64,000 bases of DNA from Acanthacorydalis orientalis (GCA_034766995.1 CM068315.1:20649344-20713343); one strand, 5' to 3'; shown: positions 35,829-48,639, counted from the stretch's first letter. Made by a program: numbers and translations. Notes: generated by a model from the letters alone, not told the origin.

Positions 35829-36036
35829 GGGTGATTGAATTTAGGCTTTCACATGGACATATTGAAAGGGAGCGCAGGGATTAAGAAAAGTCATGTTATT
35901 TTTCATTTAGTATTTTGGTTCAATTCAGTACTAAAATACAATGAAATTAAAATACTAAATGGGGGAACATGTTCTTTTTTAATTTTTACGTTTTTGTTAA
36001 AAATACTTTCATGTGAAAGCTTAAGTTGAATCGCCC
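35829..36036 (+). mobile_element. palindromic MITE family, copy P4 (complete)
   Basis: The best-preserved copy, 208 bp. It starts GGGTGATTGAATTTAGGC and ends, reverse-complemented, GGGCGATTCAACTTAAGC, with TA on both sides. The interior contains GGATTAAGAAAAGTCATGTT, the central palindrome around TTTTGGTTCAATTCAGTACT and TTTTTACGTTTTTGTTAAAA. The whole element can fold back on itself. TA flanks suggest mobilisation by a Tc1/mariner-type transposase. Confidence 0.8.
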
Positions 36037-37406
36037 TATATATTGCTCACAACTCTGTTATAAAGCTTGTATTACTAAAAAAATATTATAAACCCGTTCA
36101 ACTTTTCTGAACTAAATTGCAGAGTTCAGACTTTCATTATTTTGAGTAAAGCTTCTCGTAGAACGTTCTGATAAATTGTCCGATCTAAGGTCTTCATAAA
36201 CGGCTTTAATATCATTTTGAACGTCTCATAAAGATTATTCTTATGATCGTACTGATCTATTGTGCTATTCGCCATTCTTTTTGCCACAAGCACAAAGAAT
36301 GTTTCAATAGAATATTTTTATGAAATTGTAGGCTTGAATCTACAAAAATCTTCTAGTAAAACGTAACTCTAACATCATCCTTTATTATTTTTTTTCTTAA
36401 AATCTGAGCAACTTGTGAAAGTAAATGCATAGTAGAAGGTAAGTTAATTGAAGAACTTTGAAATAATGAATAGTCAAACAATTTTGTAAAGTAGTGTTGG
36501 TAAAAGCATTTACTTTACATATTTTTAAATACACACAATCAGATTGTACTAAAAGTTTGGTCTCATTTCAACAGAAAAAGTAATAAAATAAAAGTCAAGA
36601 GTTCTGTATAATTTAAATTGATTACAGATTCCATTAATTACGACTTAATTTAAATTTTATCCACATAAGATAAGAATGATTATTACATTTTTATATCTAT
36701 ATAAAAAAATGAATTGTAAGGGTCAGTTATATATTTTTGTTAATCATTATTAACCTGATAATCTGTTAGTAAATAAGCGATTCTTCATACATCTAATTTG
36801 TGAAATTCAACCTCTGTTTTATAAAGTGCAAAATTATCGAATCAGAAAATTTCCTTAGACGCAGTTCTTTCAACCTTTAATTTTTTAATTATTTTTTTCG
36901 TATTTAGGTGTATTTAAATTTAATCACTTCAAATCAGGTTTATTTAAGACTTTTCCAATCTTTTCGAATATGTTCAGATTTAATAAATTCTGGTCAGATC
37001 TAATCAGATCTATTAAAGTACGATTAATTCTAATCTGATTTAGACAAGCGTACTTAAATCTGGTCAAACCAGATCAGATAATTTTTGAAAAATTATTCGT
37101 TCAAAAATTTATTTTTCGAAATATTTATCTACAACCCAGTATTACAGTCATTGAGTTTATTTCACATTGATTTGTCGCAAAGTAGCACATATGCAGTATA
37201 TAAGAAATAACGTGTTAATTTATGTAATACATTTAAGAATGGTGATGTTTTAAACAATTTGTACAAATTTAAATAAATGAAATAGATTTATATCACAGTT
37301 CAAAACATAAATAGTACCAAATTAAATTATGACTAATGAAACTATTTCGTAAAGTTTATTATTATTACAATTAAATATATTTGCAAAACATCATGTATAT
37401 TTTGTT

Positions 37407-37407
<1 letters not shown>
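36037..37407. other. AT-rich DNA with degenerate TCTGATCAGATC-like repeats
   Basis: Positions 36905-37085 contain many variants of AATCAGAT/TCTGATT, including a small hairpin ATCTGGT...ACCAGAT near 37055. No gene recognised. Confidence 0.45.
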
Positions 37408-37446
<39 letters not shown>

Positions 37447-37462
37447 TGTATATATATATACA
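37408..37462. repeat. (TA)n microsatellite
   Basis: TA array with a GTACATG interruption. Confidence 0.95.
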
Positions 37463-37662
37463 TGAAAAATGAAATAATAAATTTATAATTCATAAAATAC
37501 TAATAATATTTCAAATCGCAGAAGGATATATGTCTTTTTTATATTGTATTTGCAAATAATTTCATCGCATTTTCATTTGGTTATATATTGATGTTTGTAT
37601 TTAAATCATTTCAAATCAACTATACAGAAAATTTAGTTAATTTATGGTTGAAATAAACATGT

Positions 37663-37665
<3 letters not shown>

Positions 37666-37717
<52 letters not shown>

Positions 37718-37750
37718 GGGGCATATATATATATATATAAACATGTTACA

Positions 37751-37815
<65 letters not shown>
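37666..37815. repeat. (TA)n array with recurring GGGGCAT and ACATGTKACAT breaks
   Basis: About 150 bp. TATGGGGCAT occurs twice and ACATGTGACAT/ACATGTTACAT twice, alternating with TA blocks, as if a larger unit had been duplicated. Confidence 0.85.
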
Positions 37816-38716
37816 GGCATGTATGTAGATACTGTGTTTTATTTGTCTTTGTGTTCTGTAATCAGCAATACCATTCAATTGAAATAAAATCAGATTCTTA
37901 TATATTGATTGTGTTCAGCCATTTTCATTCTTAATTCTCTACGTTTCTTTATATTTCCACCTAACATCACTATCTATAATACAGATAAATAATATTTTTA
38001 TTATTTTCTAAGGACAGAATATTCGTGTACATTCATTTATTCCCATCATCTTATTTTCATAAATTAGTATTGCATATAAATGGCCTCTATTATATAAACC
38101 GAAGACAAATAATATGCACACTACAACGGTGATTTTTTATATAAGATAACCAGAGTTATATTAAGAGTCTCATGCGTCTCCAAGATGAAGCTTATCAAAT
38201 ACTATGTTTGTATAAAAATCAACTAGATCTATTTTTTTAGTTTAAATAATTACTTGAAAACTATGATGTATAGAATATTACAGATACAAATATCCTGCAA
38301 AACTCAGTCAAAAACCTCAAAATGCCATGTATATAAGAGTTGTTTTTTTTCAATTGTAATGTAATGAAGTCTGTCAAAATGCAACCATCGATTTTTAGGA
38401 TCATTACTAAAATAGTATTATGGATTCTATATCCACTCTTAGGTACTATACTTAACGTACATGAACATGATAATGGCATAACTAGAGTAACTAAGTTGTT
38501 CAAATCTCATGAATTCGTTGGTTGAACAGTATCAATTTCAAAGGGATGTTGTGTATTTATTGATTCTGTATATCATACCATCTAATAATTTAATTTATGG
38601 AATCGCTTCTGTAAAAGACCAAAAAAATAAGTTGTCAATTCTTTTGCTATCAACTTCATAAATAATTCAATTTCATTTTATTTCATTCAAATAAAATTTT
38701 CGTATTGTATTTTTGT

Positions 38717-38717
<1 letters not shown>
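37816..38717. other. AT-rich DNA, nothing recognised
   Basis: Open frames of 61-80 codons on opposite strands at 38261-38525 show no domain. Confidence 0.5.
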
Positions 38718-38791
<74 letters not shown>

Positions 38792-38815
38792 GTGCGTGTG
38801 TCTGTGTGTGTATGT
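38718..38815. repeat. (TA)n(TG)n microsatellite
   Basis: About 75 bp of TA passing into GT-rich sequence. Confidence 0.95.
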
Positions 38816-38844
38816 ATAACTTATTAAAATATTTTTTTCATAAA

Positions 38845-39055
38845 TTAATTTTTCACTCACACTGAAAACCACAAACTTTTTTTCTAATCAGAAATGTTCA
38901 ATTTATTATTGATATAATTTGATTGTTCACTTACACACATTTTGATAGCGCTTCTACCATTCTCAAAGTGAATCAATTCATTCTTGATTAGAAAAATTTT
39001 TTTTGGTTTGTCGTGTACGAAAAATATACATTTGTGAAAGTTGCGTTTTACCTAA
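38845..39055. repeat. dispersed AT-rich repeat in inverted arrangement
   Basis: CACTCACACTGAAAACCACA followed by TTTTTTTCTAATCAGAAAT on the left, and GATTAGAAAAATTTTTTTTG followed by GTTTGTCGTGTACG on the right, are inverted versions of one motif. The two arms may be the ends of one MITE. Confidence 0.45.
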
Positions 39056-39169
39056 AATTATTTTTCATTCATATTTGCCTTACGTTGACTCACGCAATAT
39101 TAATTTATATAAAGAAGATTCATAAGTCGCAGTTCTTGAGATCTCATATATATTAAACCAGCCACAGCA

Positions 39170-39202
39170 TATGTATATATATATATATATATATACACAC
39201 AC

Positions 39203-39253
<51 letters not shown>
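39170..39253. repeat. (TA)n microsatellite
   Basis: TA array interrupted by CACACACG. Confidence 0.95.
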
Positions 39254-39255
<2 letters not shown>

Positions 39256-39371
39256 AATATTTACGTATTCAGAATTGTAAAGTCCTCATATTATTTAAAA
39301 AATAACTGTTTATTATATACATTTCATATTTTGGATTAATCAATAATACTTTTTGTTCCAAAAATATTATA

Positions 39372-40294
39372 TTAAGTTGGTGGGTAATTAACGATCTTTT
39401 TTTGATTCTAAATTTATTCAATAATAAAACAATAAAGTACACTCAAAATATATTTAAAAGTTTATTCTAGAGTATAATCGCCGTCTACTTCAATAGCTGC
39501 TTCCCATTTGCTGGGCAAACGATCGATTCCATGGGTTAAAAGTCACGTTTCTTTGATGCAATCAAGACATTGACATCGGCAACAAGTTCGCCCAAATCAT
39601 TGCAGACATTGCTCGTCTTCCAATTTTTGAACGATCGAAAAACATAGTAATCTGTAGTTGTTTCGATGGGAAAGTATGGCTGGTACACAAGCAAGTCCCA
39701 CTCCTGGTCCTTGATGGATTGTATGACTCGTCCTCCAAAATGCGGCCGATCGTTTGTTGAAGAAAGGGATTTTACGCGTTTCTCTGAAGCAATTGGGTAA
39801 ATATTCGGACTCGGTTGACCTTGTCGTCAGAGAGCTTGTGACGAACCAATCCAACCATTTTCTACACCTTATTAAGCTTTTTGAGGTGCCTGATGATAGT
39901 TGAATGATTGATATTGAATTTTTCGCCCAACATTCTTGTCGTCAAACATTCGTCTCCTTCCACGGTCATATAAAGAGCCCGATCATCAAAATTAGACAGA
40001 CGACCTGTTCCTTCCTCACCTTTTAAGATTATTTTTCCAGATTTGAAACGATTGAACCATTTTTGAACTTGACTTTACTGATCATTCATTAATATCGTAA
40101 ATGACTGTGATACAGTCCATCCATTCTCGAAGTAATGAAGCCTGATATGACGAATATGAAGGTGGTTATCGACACTCATTTTTACTACTTAAATAGTAAG
40201 GAATATATAAGTAGAAAAAATTTAAACAAAATGTGATAAATTTGACAGATTCGAAGGGATTGGGCGAAATGATCGTTAATTATGCACATATTAA
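39372..40294 (-). mobile_element. mariner element lacking two catalytic residues by deletion
   Basis: 923 bp. The left end is TTAAGTTGGTGGGTAATTAA; the right end, reverse-complemented, is TTAATATGTGCATAATTAAC. Both continue CGATC, and TA precedes the left end. The minus strand starts MSVDNHLHIRHIRLHYFENG near 40180, with HTH motifs VQKWFNRFKSGK and NINHSTIIRHLKKLNK, then LSDDKVNRV and NPFFNKR. A deletion follows, joining directly to PYFPIETTTDYYVFRSFKNW, the third catalytic Asp region, and ending LPSKWEAAIEVDGDY. The first and second aspartates are deleted. At least two stops. Confidence 0.85.
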
Positions 40295-40377
40295 GTATTT
40301 ATTTCTATAAAGAATGTTTTTGAAAAACATTATGAAAGCAAAGAACATTTTATACACCGTGATTTTAACCGATTATG

Positions 40378-40379
<2 letters not shown>

Positions 40380-40438
<59 letters not shown>
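40380..40438. repeat. (TA)n microsatellite
   Basis: Pure TA, ending exactly at MITE copy P5. Confidence 0.95.
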
Positions 40439-40440
<2 letters not shown>

Positions 40441-40616
40441 TGTTTCAATTTAAGCTTCCATATGAAAGTATTAAACAAATCGGAAAATTAAAAAAAATAT
40501 GTTATTTTTTATTTAGTTTTTTAGTTCAGTTCAAAATTAAAATACAATTGAACTAAAATACTGAATGAAAAATATGTTTTTAATACTTTCATGTGGAAGC
40601 CAAAATGGAATCACGT
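40439..40616 (+). mobile_element. palindromic MITE family, copy P5
   Basis: 178 bp. Left arm GGTGTTTCAATTTAAGCTTC, centre TTTAGTTTTTTAGTTCAGTT with its complement, right arm CATGTGGAAGCCAAAATGGA ending TCACGT before a TATATA tract. (TA)n arrays lie immediately on both sides. Confidence 0.75.
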
Positions 40617-40619
40617 TAT

Positions 40620-40669
<50 letters not shown>

Positions 40670-40681
40670 GTACATATATAT

Positions 40682-40751
<70 letters not shown>

Positions 40752-40785
40752 GTACATATATATATATATATATATTATACATATA
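40617..40785. repeat. (TA)n microsatellite
   Basis: About 170 bp of TA with AAATA and GTACATA interruptions, continuing the array cut by P5. Confidence 0.95.
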
Positions 40786-40938
40786 CTAATATACATTAAT
40801 AAATAAGCAGTTAAATTTATTATAATTGATAAGCATTTGGAAACATACGTCAAATTTCTGTTATTGTTTCTACGATATTTGTAATGTGATACCTATAATT
40901 TATTACTATATATCAGAAAAAAAATCAATAATCTTTAA

Positions 40939-41503
40939 CACGTTCGCGGACACTTTATTAGATTTTAGTCTTGCGTAAAAACTGTGTGATGAAGTGTTTC
41001 ACAAAACTAGACAACAATTCAAAACCTGTAGATATTTTTTTATATCAATTAGCACTTCTATATTGTTATTTTCTTGTAAGAAAAAACGTTGAAAGGCTAC
41101 AGCCGTCATGTCTCAATAGACCCCACTGATTTCTGTAAGCTGGGACAAGACGGTTGCAGCCGTATTATGGTTTCTTCTACAAAACACGCATGAATGTGTA
41201 TAATGGTCGATTTATTTGACTATTTAAAAATGGTATTGTTCACTGCTTACACATTTTTATTGAAATAATCGAGCACTGACTACATTGCCCATATCAATCC
41301 TCAGAGACATTTTTTGTGATAATTGAAATTTATTATCTATTTCCTGGGACATTGAAAATAAGACCGTGGATCATTGTAGGACACAATATCATCATTCAGT
41401 AGTGTAACACGTATAACCAGAGCGGCTGCAACCGTTTTGTCCCGGGAGTACCTAATGTCTCCTAGAGTATAAGACGACTTCAGTCGTTTTGTCCGCGAAC
41501 ATA
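40939..41503. mobile_element. 565-bp TTAA-flanked element (piggyBac-like MITE)
   Basis: TTAA lies directly outside both ends (40935-40938 and 41504-41507). The left end is CACGTTCGCGGACACTTTAT; the right end, reverse-complemented, is TATGTTCGCGGACAAAACGA, sharing GTTCGCGGACA. TTAA duplication and short inverted ends are the hallmark of the piggyBac superfamily. The interior has repeated GGCTGCAACCG/GGTTGCAGCCG motifs in both orientations and no transposase, so it is non-autonomous. Confidence 0.75.
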
Positions 41504-41709
41504 TTAAGAGACAAAAGTGAAAAAAGAACATTTTTTTACAAATGTCTCTATTTACCAAAAAAATATGCAATAATTATACATTGTTAACTAATAATTTACA
41601 AAATTATTAGTCATATTCATACTTTTTAAAATTGATATACTTGAGTATAAATAATTATTTTTCTGTTTATTATTTTGAATGCAATTTGTTTTACTGTTGT
41701 TTATTTGTA

Positions 41710-41753
<44 letters not shown>

Positions 41754-42443
41754 GTATGTATATATGTATATATATACGAAACATGTATAAAAAATTAAAA
41801 TTTGAAACACTAATGGCTGTGTTTAGCATATTAAACGTTCATTGAACGATTAAAGCTCATGTCTATTTGACCATGATCAAAAGCAATCAACACTGAATGA
41901 TCATTTTCAGATGAACGAGTTGCTCTTTGTTTGATTTGACATTTGCTTTATTTTGAGATTACGAAATGTATTTAGATGTTTTTTTATATTTACATATTAA
42001 CAAGTTTGCATATGTTTCATTCTACACAATTTTTTAATAGTAATTTTCAATTATAAATAAATTATATAAAAAACTAAAAAATACTAAATAAATATGACAG
42101 AAATAATTTTAATTATCTAAAATTAAAAGAAAAGTGCTTTTCAATTATAGATTTTTGTCATTTATTATGAAAAGAAAAATTTTTATGTTATGATCAATAA
42201 ACTGAGCATAAAGTTTGTACGCTCACAGTGGACAACTTATCTGAGCGGCTTTGTATCACCATCGTTCAGATATAATTTTTACTGAGAATAGTGAGCGCTC
42301 AGTCAATTGAACATTATCAATGACACTAATATTGTCAGAAATATATTCTTTTCTTATGGTTTTAGAAATATCTCTCTATATTTTTCCACAGTTCAAATTA
42401 TGTTTTTCTGGTTTTTATTTCAGAACGTCCCCACTGATTAGTG

Positions 42444-42446
<3 letters not shown>
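41504..42446. other. AT-rich DNA, nothing recognised
   Basis: (TA)n array at 41711-41775. No gene recognised. Confidence 0.5.
41711..41775. repeat. (TA)n microsatellite
   Basis: TA array with TATG interruptions. Confidence 0.95.
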
Positions 42447-42491
<45 letters not shown>

Positions 42492-42500
42492 TAATATTGT
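42447..42500. repeat. (TA)n microsatellite
   Basis: TA array. Confidence 0.95.
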
Positions 42501-43318
42501 GTACATATAAATACTGAGTCCTAAGATGGGTATCTGTAAATGATATCAATCGTTTCTGTAGAAGTTTATGTAAATCGATCTACACACTTCTGTATATTTA
42601 CTGCAGAGAAAAAACTTTAATGATTAAGTGATTTCTTATCGATAATCAGAATTAAACAATTTAATACGATCGATTATATATATAGTGAAAATATTATTAT
42701 TATTATTATAATTATTATATAAAATAATAAAAAAACTGTAGATATGGTGCGGAACGATATAAGTAAAACATGAGAGTAAATAATTAATAAAAAATAACAC
42801 TTGTCGAATGTATATATAAAATATCAAGGAAAAAATATATATGCAATAAATATATAAAATCTGTGGTTTTATTTAACGATTTTATTGTTTTTTTTCAGAT
42901 GCATAGGAAATGTTTTATTTTGTTATTCATTTTTCTATAGATCGGTACAAAATATCAAGAGATGTATACCTGAACGATCTGAGAATGATGGTATGGCATT
43001 ATCTTCAAATAAATCAGATCGAAATTCACATAATCAATAATAAAATTTGATCAATAATTTTATCAAAATATAATTCTGACATGATTGCCTAATTTAATTT
43101 AGCAGATGAATTCTTTTTTTTCACAAAGTGTACAGTCTTTTTTTACTCAATAATGAATTATTATTAATAACTTTAGTTTGTTGCTTATATGGATGGAAAC
43201 CACATCATTAAGGTACAGTTTGTATCTTGGCACTCTGACGATTATGGTGTTGAGACACAAATAATATGATTATATAACATCTATGTATAGTTGATTTAAA
43301 CTACATGAATGATATATA
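42501..43318. other. AT-rich DNA, nothing recognised
   Basis: Short (TTA)n tract near 42695. No gene seen. Confidence 0.5.
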
Positions 43319-43525
43319 GTGAGTGATACAACTTAGGATTTCACATGAAAGTATTAAGAAAAACGCAACAATTAAAAAAACATGTTATCCCCCATTTAAT
43401 ATTTTAGTTCCATTGCATTTTAGTATTGAATTGAACTAAAATACTAAATACAAATTAACATGACTTTTCTTAACCCTTACGCCCTATTTTAATACTTCCA
43501 TGTGGAAGCCTAATTGGAATCACCC
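43319..43525 (-). mobile_element. palindromic MITE family, copy P6 (reverse orientation)
   Basis: 207 bp. Here the AAAACGCAACAATTAAAAAA segment lies on the left and CATGACTTTTCTTAACCCTT on the right, the reverse of P4. It ends GGAAGCCTAATTGGAATCAC plus CC before TATATA. Good central palindrome around TAGTATTGAATTGAACTAAA. Confidence 0.8.
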
Positions 43526-45231
43526 TATATATGAAAGTGTACCGTGACAACTCTTGTAGTGACATAGTGGAGATAATTATCTTCTTATATCTTCTTATAA
43601 TGATCAATGATTAAAATAAAAAAAATGAGTTTTATTGACTTAAAACCTTTCTGAAAGGGAAACATCCATGACACAATTAAAGCAATTAAAGACGGGCAGA
43701 TACAGGTGATGAACGCACTACAATTGTTTTCAATAACATGGCTACAATCACACTTGTAATTATTTATTTTCTTAAAATTTAAAAACAAACCCTCAATTTT
43801 TATGTATCTTGCAAGGGGAAATTTTGGGGGTTATTTATTTGATTGAAGAGATTTTATTACTATTTTTTGGTAATTATTGGAATAGTTCAAATTCAATTAG
43901 GTGTATTTAAAAAAAAGAACAGTAAGATATCGATTACAACATAGATATTTCTTAGAAGATTAAATATCATCATTTATTTTAATACATTCTTTATAAAATC
44001 AAAATGATAAAAGTATTCTATTACTGGTCTATCATTACAAAGAATATTTAAGAAAACGTATACTGTCTAACTGACAAGCCTTTGATTCATCTTCTGTACT
44101 GCAAGTACAAAGCTATGCGTACACAGCTGAGCACAGTGAATACGGTAATAAGGCTCATAACTTGAGAAATACTGTTCATTCTAGAGATTTTCTTTAAGTA
44201 CTGAAACAATTTATTATTGCCACTCGATATTTTCGCTGTTTTCACTGCAAAAAATGGAGTTCTAAATTGTCAAAGTGGGTACTCTCCTAATTGCTTGTAT
44301 ATAGCAATAGAAACACGACCAATTTTTCAAAGAATCCATCAGGCCTTGTTTCCTGGAGCAATCGGAATGTGTTTATAATGTAGTAATAAAAAAATAATAA
44401 ATAATAGAAATATACTTGCAAAGTTCCTAAACTATCCTTCATTCGTTATCCTTCCCATCCATATAGCATATTGAATCCATCTTTGGCGTGTGCTTACAGA
44501 AATGAGAAATTAAATTTATTTTGAAATTGTAGTCATTTTTCAATTAGTACAGTTTAATATTACATAGTTTCATTATTGCATGACCAGGTATTTATTACCA
44601 AAATTTTAGAATACTGGGTCAATTTCGTTACTTTGAGATTTCTTGATTCTTAAAAAATGTTATCGATTTCATACAAGCGTTTTTGTTGGCACAAAATGTG
44701 GCTTCATTATTGGAAACTAATTGGCCACACATAGATTCATATGTATACTATATCAACGGTCGACCGATTAAAATGTTTTTATCGTTTAGGAACCTCATTT
44801 TGGGGTGTGACAAACGTTCGTGCTAAACCACTCTATGTCCATATACATCCAGACATCAATTTAAAACGTTTCGATTTGCATTATTTCCGAAGTTGGGTTT
44901 TAAAACAATCAAGACAACGTTATGTAACGAATTTTAAAATTTTGGATTAGCGTCATTTAAGGAGTGCCATTTTTTTTAGTAGTGGCTCATAGTATTTTGT
45001 TCGATTTTCGCTCACATTTCAATTTTTCAACATATGGATTCCACTCACTAATTTTCAATATTTTTTTCTAATGAATTTATGTTTTTGACATTGTTATATT
45101 GCTCATAAAGAATTTAATAGTTGCATGTATAAATTAGTATATCACTGTGTTTTCGTATTTCATCGCCTACAAACAAGCACATAAAATACTAATTGTTTGT
45201 CAAGAAATAGCTAACTCACAGGAATTTAACA
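43526..45231. other. AT-rich DNA, one open stretch not recognised
   Basis: Between 44690 and 44960 the plus strand is more codon-like than its surroundings (SLLETNWPHIDSYVYYINGR in one frame, a 69-codon frame in another). I cannot assign it. It may be a decayed mobile-element gene. Confidence 0.35.
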
Positions 45232-45235
45232 TTAA

Positions 45236-46259
45236 CCTTTGAAGCCGGGTGTATAGCCATTGATGTTTTACAAAGAAACTATGGTCTTATAGCTCTGTCT
45301 TTTGGACGATATATTTAAAGGTCACTGATCTCTTTCTAATGAGACTAAATTTATAACTCTTTCATTAAAAAAATTATGTTCGTCCAAAAATCTGAAAATC
45401 GTGTCTTTTTTCATTTGGACACTTATAAATATTATACACTTGAAAATTGTGTTGAATAATATTTTTTTCCAAAAGTTCATCATTGAAAGAAAGCGTATAA
45501 AAAATTCAAGACTACATTTTTTAAGTGCATCGCAAAAAAATTATAATTCTTTATGCAGCGACATTTTTTGATTCATTGGTAAGTTAGTTTTTTTCTGTCA
45601 AAAAATAATTTCTTGTCAAAAAAATGACAAGAAAAATAGACAAATGATACAAAAAACTTTTCTTCCATTCAATCTTACAATCTACAACGCATACGTTATT
45701 ATTGCCTTGTGAATCTTAAAGGAATGAGTATTGCTGATTACAAACTCATATTGGCTTCACATGTTCAAAAAGTTACTCGAAATTCTACTTCTACGAGAAG
45801 TCCAAATCCACACGGATAGATGCTTCATTTTCCGGAGAGAATATCGTCAGATCATGGTTAAGGAGCACAGTGTGTACTTTGTAAAGAAAATGGAAGAAAC
45901 CGACGTCCAGGCACAAGATGTAACCGATGTGAATCCGTTTTGTGCACACTTGATAGTTACAAAATTTTTCACACTCAACAGTAATGTTATTTCTGAAAAT
46001 TTTTAATTGTAATCAATTTGTACGGTTCCAGTTATGTTCCCAATGAAGAGATATATATTTCTTTGAATATTATCAACGATTAGCCACGATATATCAGGTA
46101 GATATGAAATTTATAATGGCTAATCTGAATTAACAAATTTTTTCTCATAACTAACAAATTTGCTATTTTTATTTTATTTACGATGAAATAATCTTCAATT
46201 ATTTTAAAAAAATTTGTTCAAAAAATACGTATTCTTTTCTTCTCCCCGGCTGCAAAGGG
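45236..46259 (+). mobile_element. piggyBac-like element, internally deleted
   Basis: The left end CCTTTGAAGCCGGG is preceded by TTAA. The right end, reverse-complemented, is CCCTTTGCAGCCGGGG, flanked by TTAT, a probable decayed TTAA. The 3' part encodes the transposase C-terminus: KGMSIADYKLILASHVQKVT, then a spacer with stops, then at 45871-45972 a Cys-rich domain CVLCKENGRNRRPGTRCNRC followed by ESVLCTLDSYKIFH. This matches the C-terminal cysteine-rich zinc-binding domain of piggyBac transposases. The DDD catalytic core is absent, and 1.0 kb is well short of the usual 2.3-2.5 kb. Confidence 0.8.
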
Positions 46260-46956
46260 TTATGGGAACAGACGATAATGACATATAAAATGTTATCCTT
46301 TCATTATCAATAAATAAACAATGAAGAACTAATTCAAATGATTCTGTGAACCAATAATTAGTAATTCAGCACTAAAGAAATTTGTAATCAACGAAGTCCA
46401 ATCTCTAAACTATTTTCTAAATGTTTGGGATTGATTAATGAAGAAACTGAGTTCTTTTGATGGAGAGATGAATTAAAAATAAAAAAAAACTACTCAGCAA
46501 AATTAATATAAATATTTTGAAGTAAAGAGTGAAATGAAGCTTCAATGTCAAAAACTAAATAAAAATGTAAGCAAATTAACTCATCATTAATTATAATTGA
46601 AACAGTGTACTTAGTTAGAGATTTGAGACTTAGAGGCGTGTTAACAATTAAGTCATTAGCGTTCTTAAGTCGTGCACTTCTTCTGTAAAATTGACATTAT
46701 CGAATAATAAAGTATTTTCCTGTTTGTTTCAATTCTATTTTTTAGTTTATTATTCAATGCATAAAATTGTGGTTGCATTTATTGTTATTTTATATTTGTT
46801 TATTAAAAATATTCGTTCTGGTTACCGACTTTTTATATTTTAGATATTTTTTATGGAAATCTTATTTCGATATTCATTAGTTTAGTTTAAGTCGCGTTTT
46901 TTAAAAAAGCATTTCCGGTGCAAAATAGTCTTTGGATGTGTATTGTTACATACTCA
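46260..46956. other. AT-rich DNA, nothing recognised
   Basis: No gene or terminal repeat seen. Confidence 0.5.
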
Positions 46957-46984
46957 TATATATATATATATATATATATAAATG

Positions 46985-47073
<89 letters not shown>
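46957..47073. repeat. (TA)n microsatellite
   Basis: About 115 bp of TA with AAATGA and TATG interruptions. Confidence 0.95.
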
Positions 47074-47074
<1 letters not shown>

Positions 47075-47615
47075 CAAGTTTTGTAGTATAACTCATTAAT
47101 TTAAACGATTAAAAGTATATATGATCAAGTATAACAAAAATAGATTTCCCTGGTACATGATAAAACGGAATAGCATTTTTTTCTTTTGCAGTAATATGTC
47201 AAGCTCACAGTGTACAAATACTGGATTTTGAGCTTCTTATAAATCAGATTTTAATTGAATATTAAAATATTACCAATTGAATATTAGACCTAATTCAAAA
47301 TAAATTTGTATATTTGATACTTTATTATTTTATTGACAAATAAAATGATTATTAATTATTCCAATTTTTTTATTATTTTCAACGTTAAGAAAAATTATAT
47401 TCAAGCGTTGTCATTTTCATTATTGTGCATTTACTTTACTGAAGGAGATGCTAAAGTCAGTGTTTAAGAATCTTAGAATACAATCAGCAAAATCATTTTC
47501 GATTTACTTATCATTAAAAATCAAATCTGTTCGTATGAATTATACCTTAACTGGCACCCTCGGAACAGCTGCATTTTCATCTATTTGGAAATCTGATTTG
47601 ATCGTAAATCTAACT

Positions 47616-47645
47616 GTATATATATATATATATATATGTATAAAT
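47616..47645. repeat. short (TA)n microsatellite
   Basis: About 25 bp of TA. Confidence 0.9.
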
Positions 47646-47707
47646 GCATTACAATTCAAAAGTCCTTAATATGATATTGTTGCTCCAGCATTTTCATAAT
47701 TTTTAAT

Positions 47708-47839
47708 ACAGGATACAACTAGGCTTCCACATAACAGTACTAAAAAAATTGCTAAAATTAAAAAAAATCATGTTATTTTTTAATTTTTGCGATTGTTGTT
47801 TTTAATACTTTCATGAGTTAGTTTAAATTGAATCGCCTG
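47708..47839 (+). mobile_element. palindromic MITE family, copy P7 (internally deleted)
   Basis: 132 bp flanked by TA on both sides, the only copy here not next to a (TA)n array. Left end CAGGATACAACTAGGCTTCC, right end, reverse-complemented, CAGGCGATTCAATTTAAAC. The central palindrome is lost. Confidence 0.7.
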
Positions 47840-48639
47840 TATTTTTACATTTTAGCACATCTAATTAGTTTCTGTGTTGATTTTCTGATATGTTGATCAA
47901 TTTAGAAGTGATATTCGACAGAATAAGTGTTTGTTGATTAGTTAAGAAAACTCCTCTGTACTATAATCTGAGTAGTGTTCAAACGAACATTACTTAGGTG
48001 GGTATTTCGCTATGTATCCACACACGAACTCTTGATCGATTAGTAATTAGGACTTTAGGCGGATCAGAAACCTATATGATGCGCTGTTTAAAATAGAACT
48101 AGTACACAAAATTCAATATGTCGGTACATCTACAAGCTCGTATACCTGGGTCCATCCTAACAGTTTTATCTACCAGGTTGATTACTGAATAAGATCTTTC
48201 ACTGAAACCTAGATAAGAAACGTCCTACCATCAACCCCGTAGTAGTTTGGCTAAAACTTTTGTACGTGTAAATCTTATAGTTTTTACTCTGTATGTCAAT
48301 ACAGTTCAGAGAGAGGCTCTGCAAAACCAGACGTCAGTAATGGTGCAGTCTTGGTAGCTGAAGTTATACATGTATAGTTTCAAGATCACATGTCTGGAAT
48401 CAAAGTATATTTAGCGAAGAGTGGAAATAAACGCGCAAAATAATGAATATAAATTTTACAAGATTTCTACAGGAATCCTGCATTTCTGTGATATCATATC
48501 AAATAAAAACGATTTAAATATTTCTTTGTAAAGTAAAACTAAGTCTATATTATGATACATGGCAAAAAATCCAAGCATTTCCAAAAAAGATAACTTTTTC
48601 AAAAAAAATTTTCATCCAAAGAAAATTTAGGATGAAGAT
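47840..48639. other. mixed-composition DNA, nothing recognised
   Basis: Less AT-rich from 47990 to 48400, possibly a decayed mobile-element body, but no motif could be identified. Confidence 0.35.

Noticed and set aside
44741..44950. 69-codon frame considered as a gene
   Set aside because: No family recognised. More likely a decayed mobile-element segment, left unassigned.
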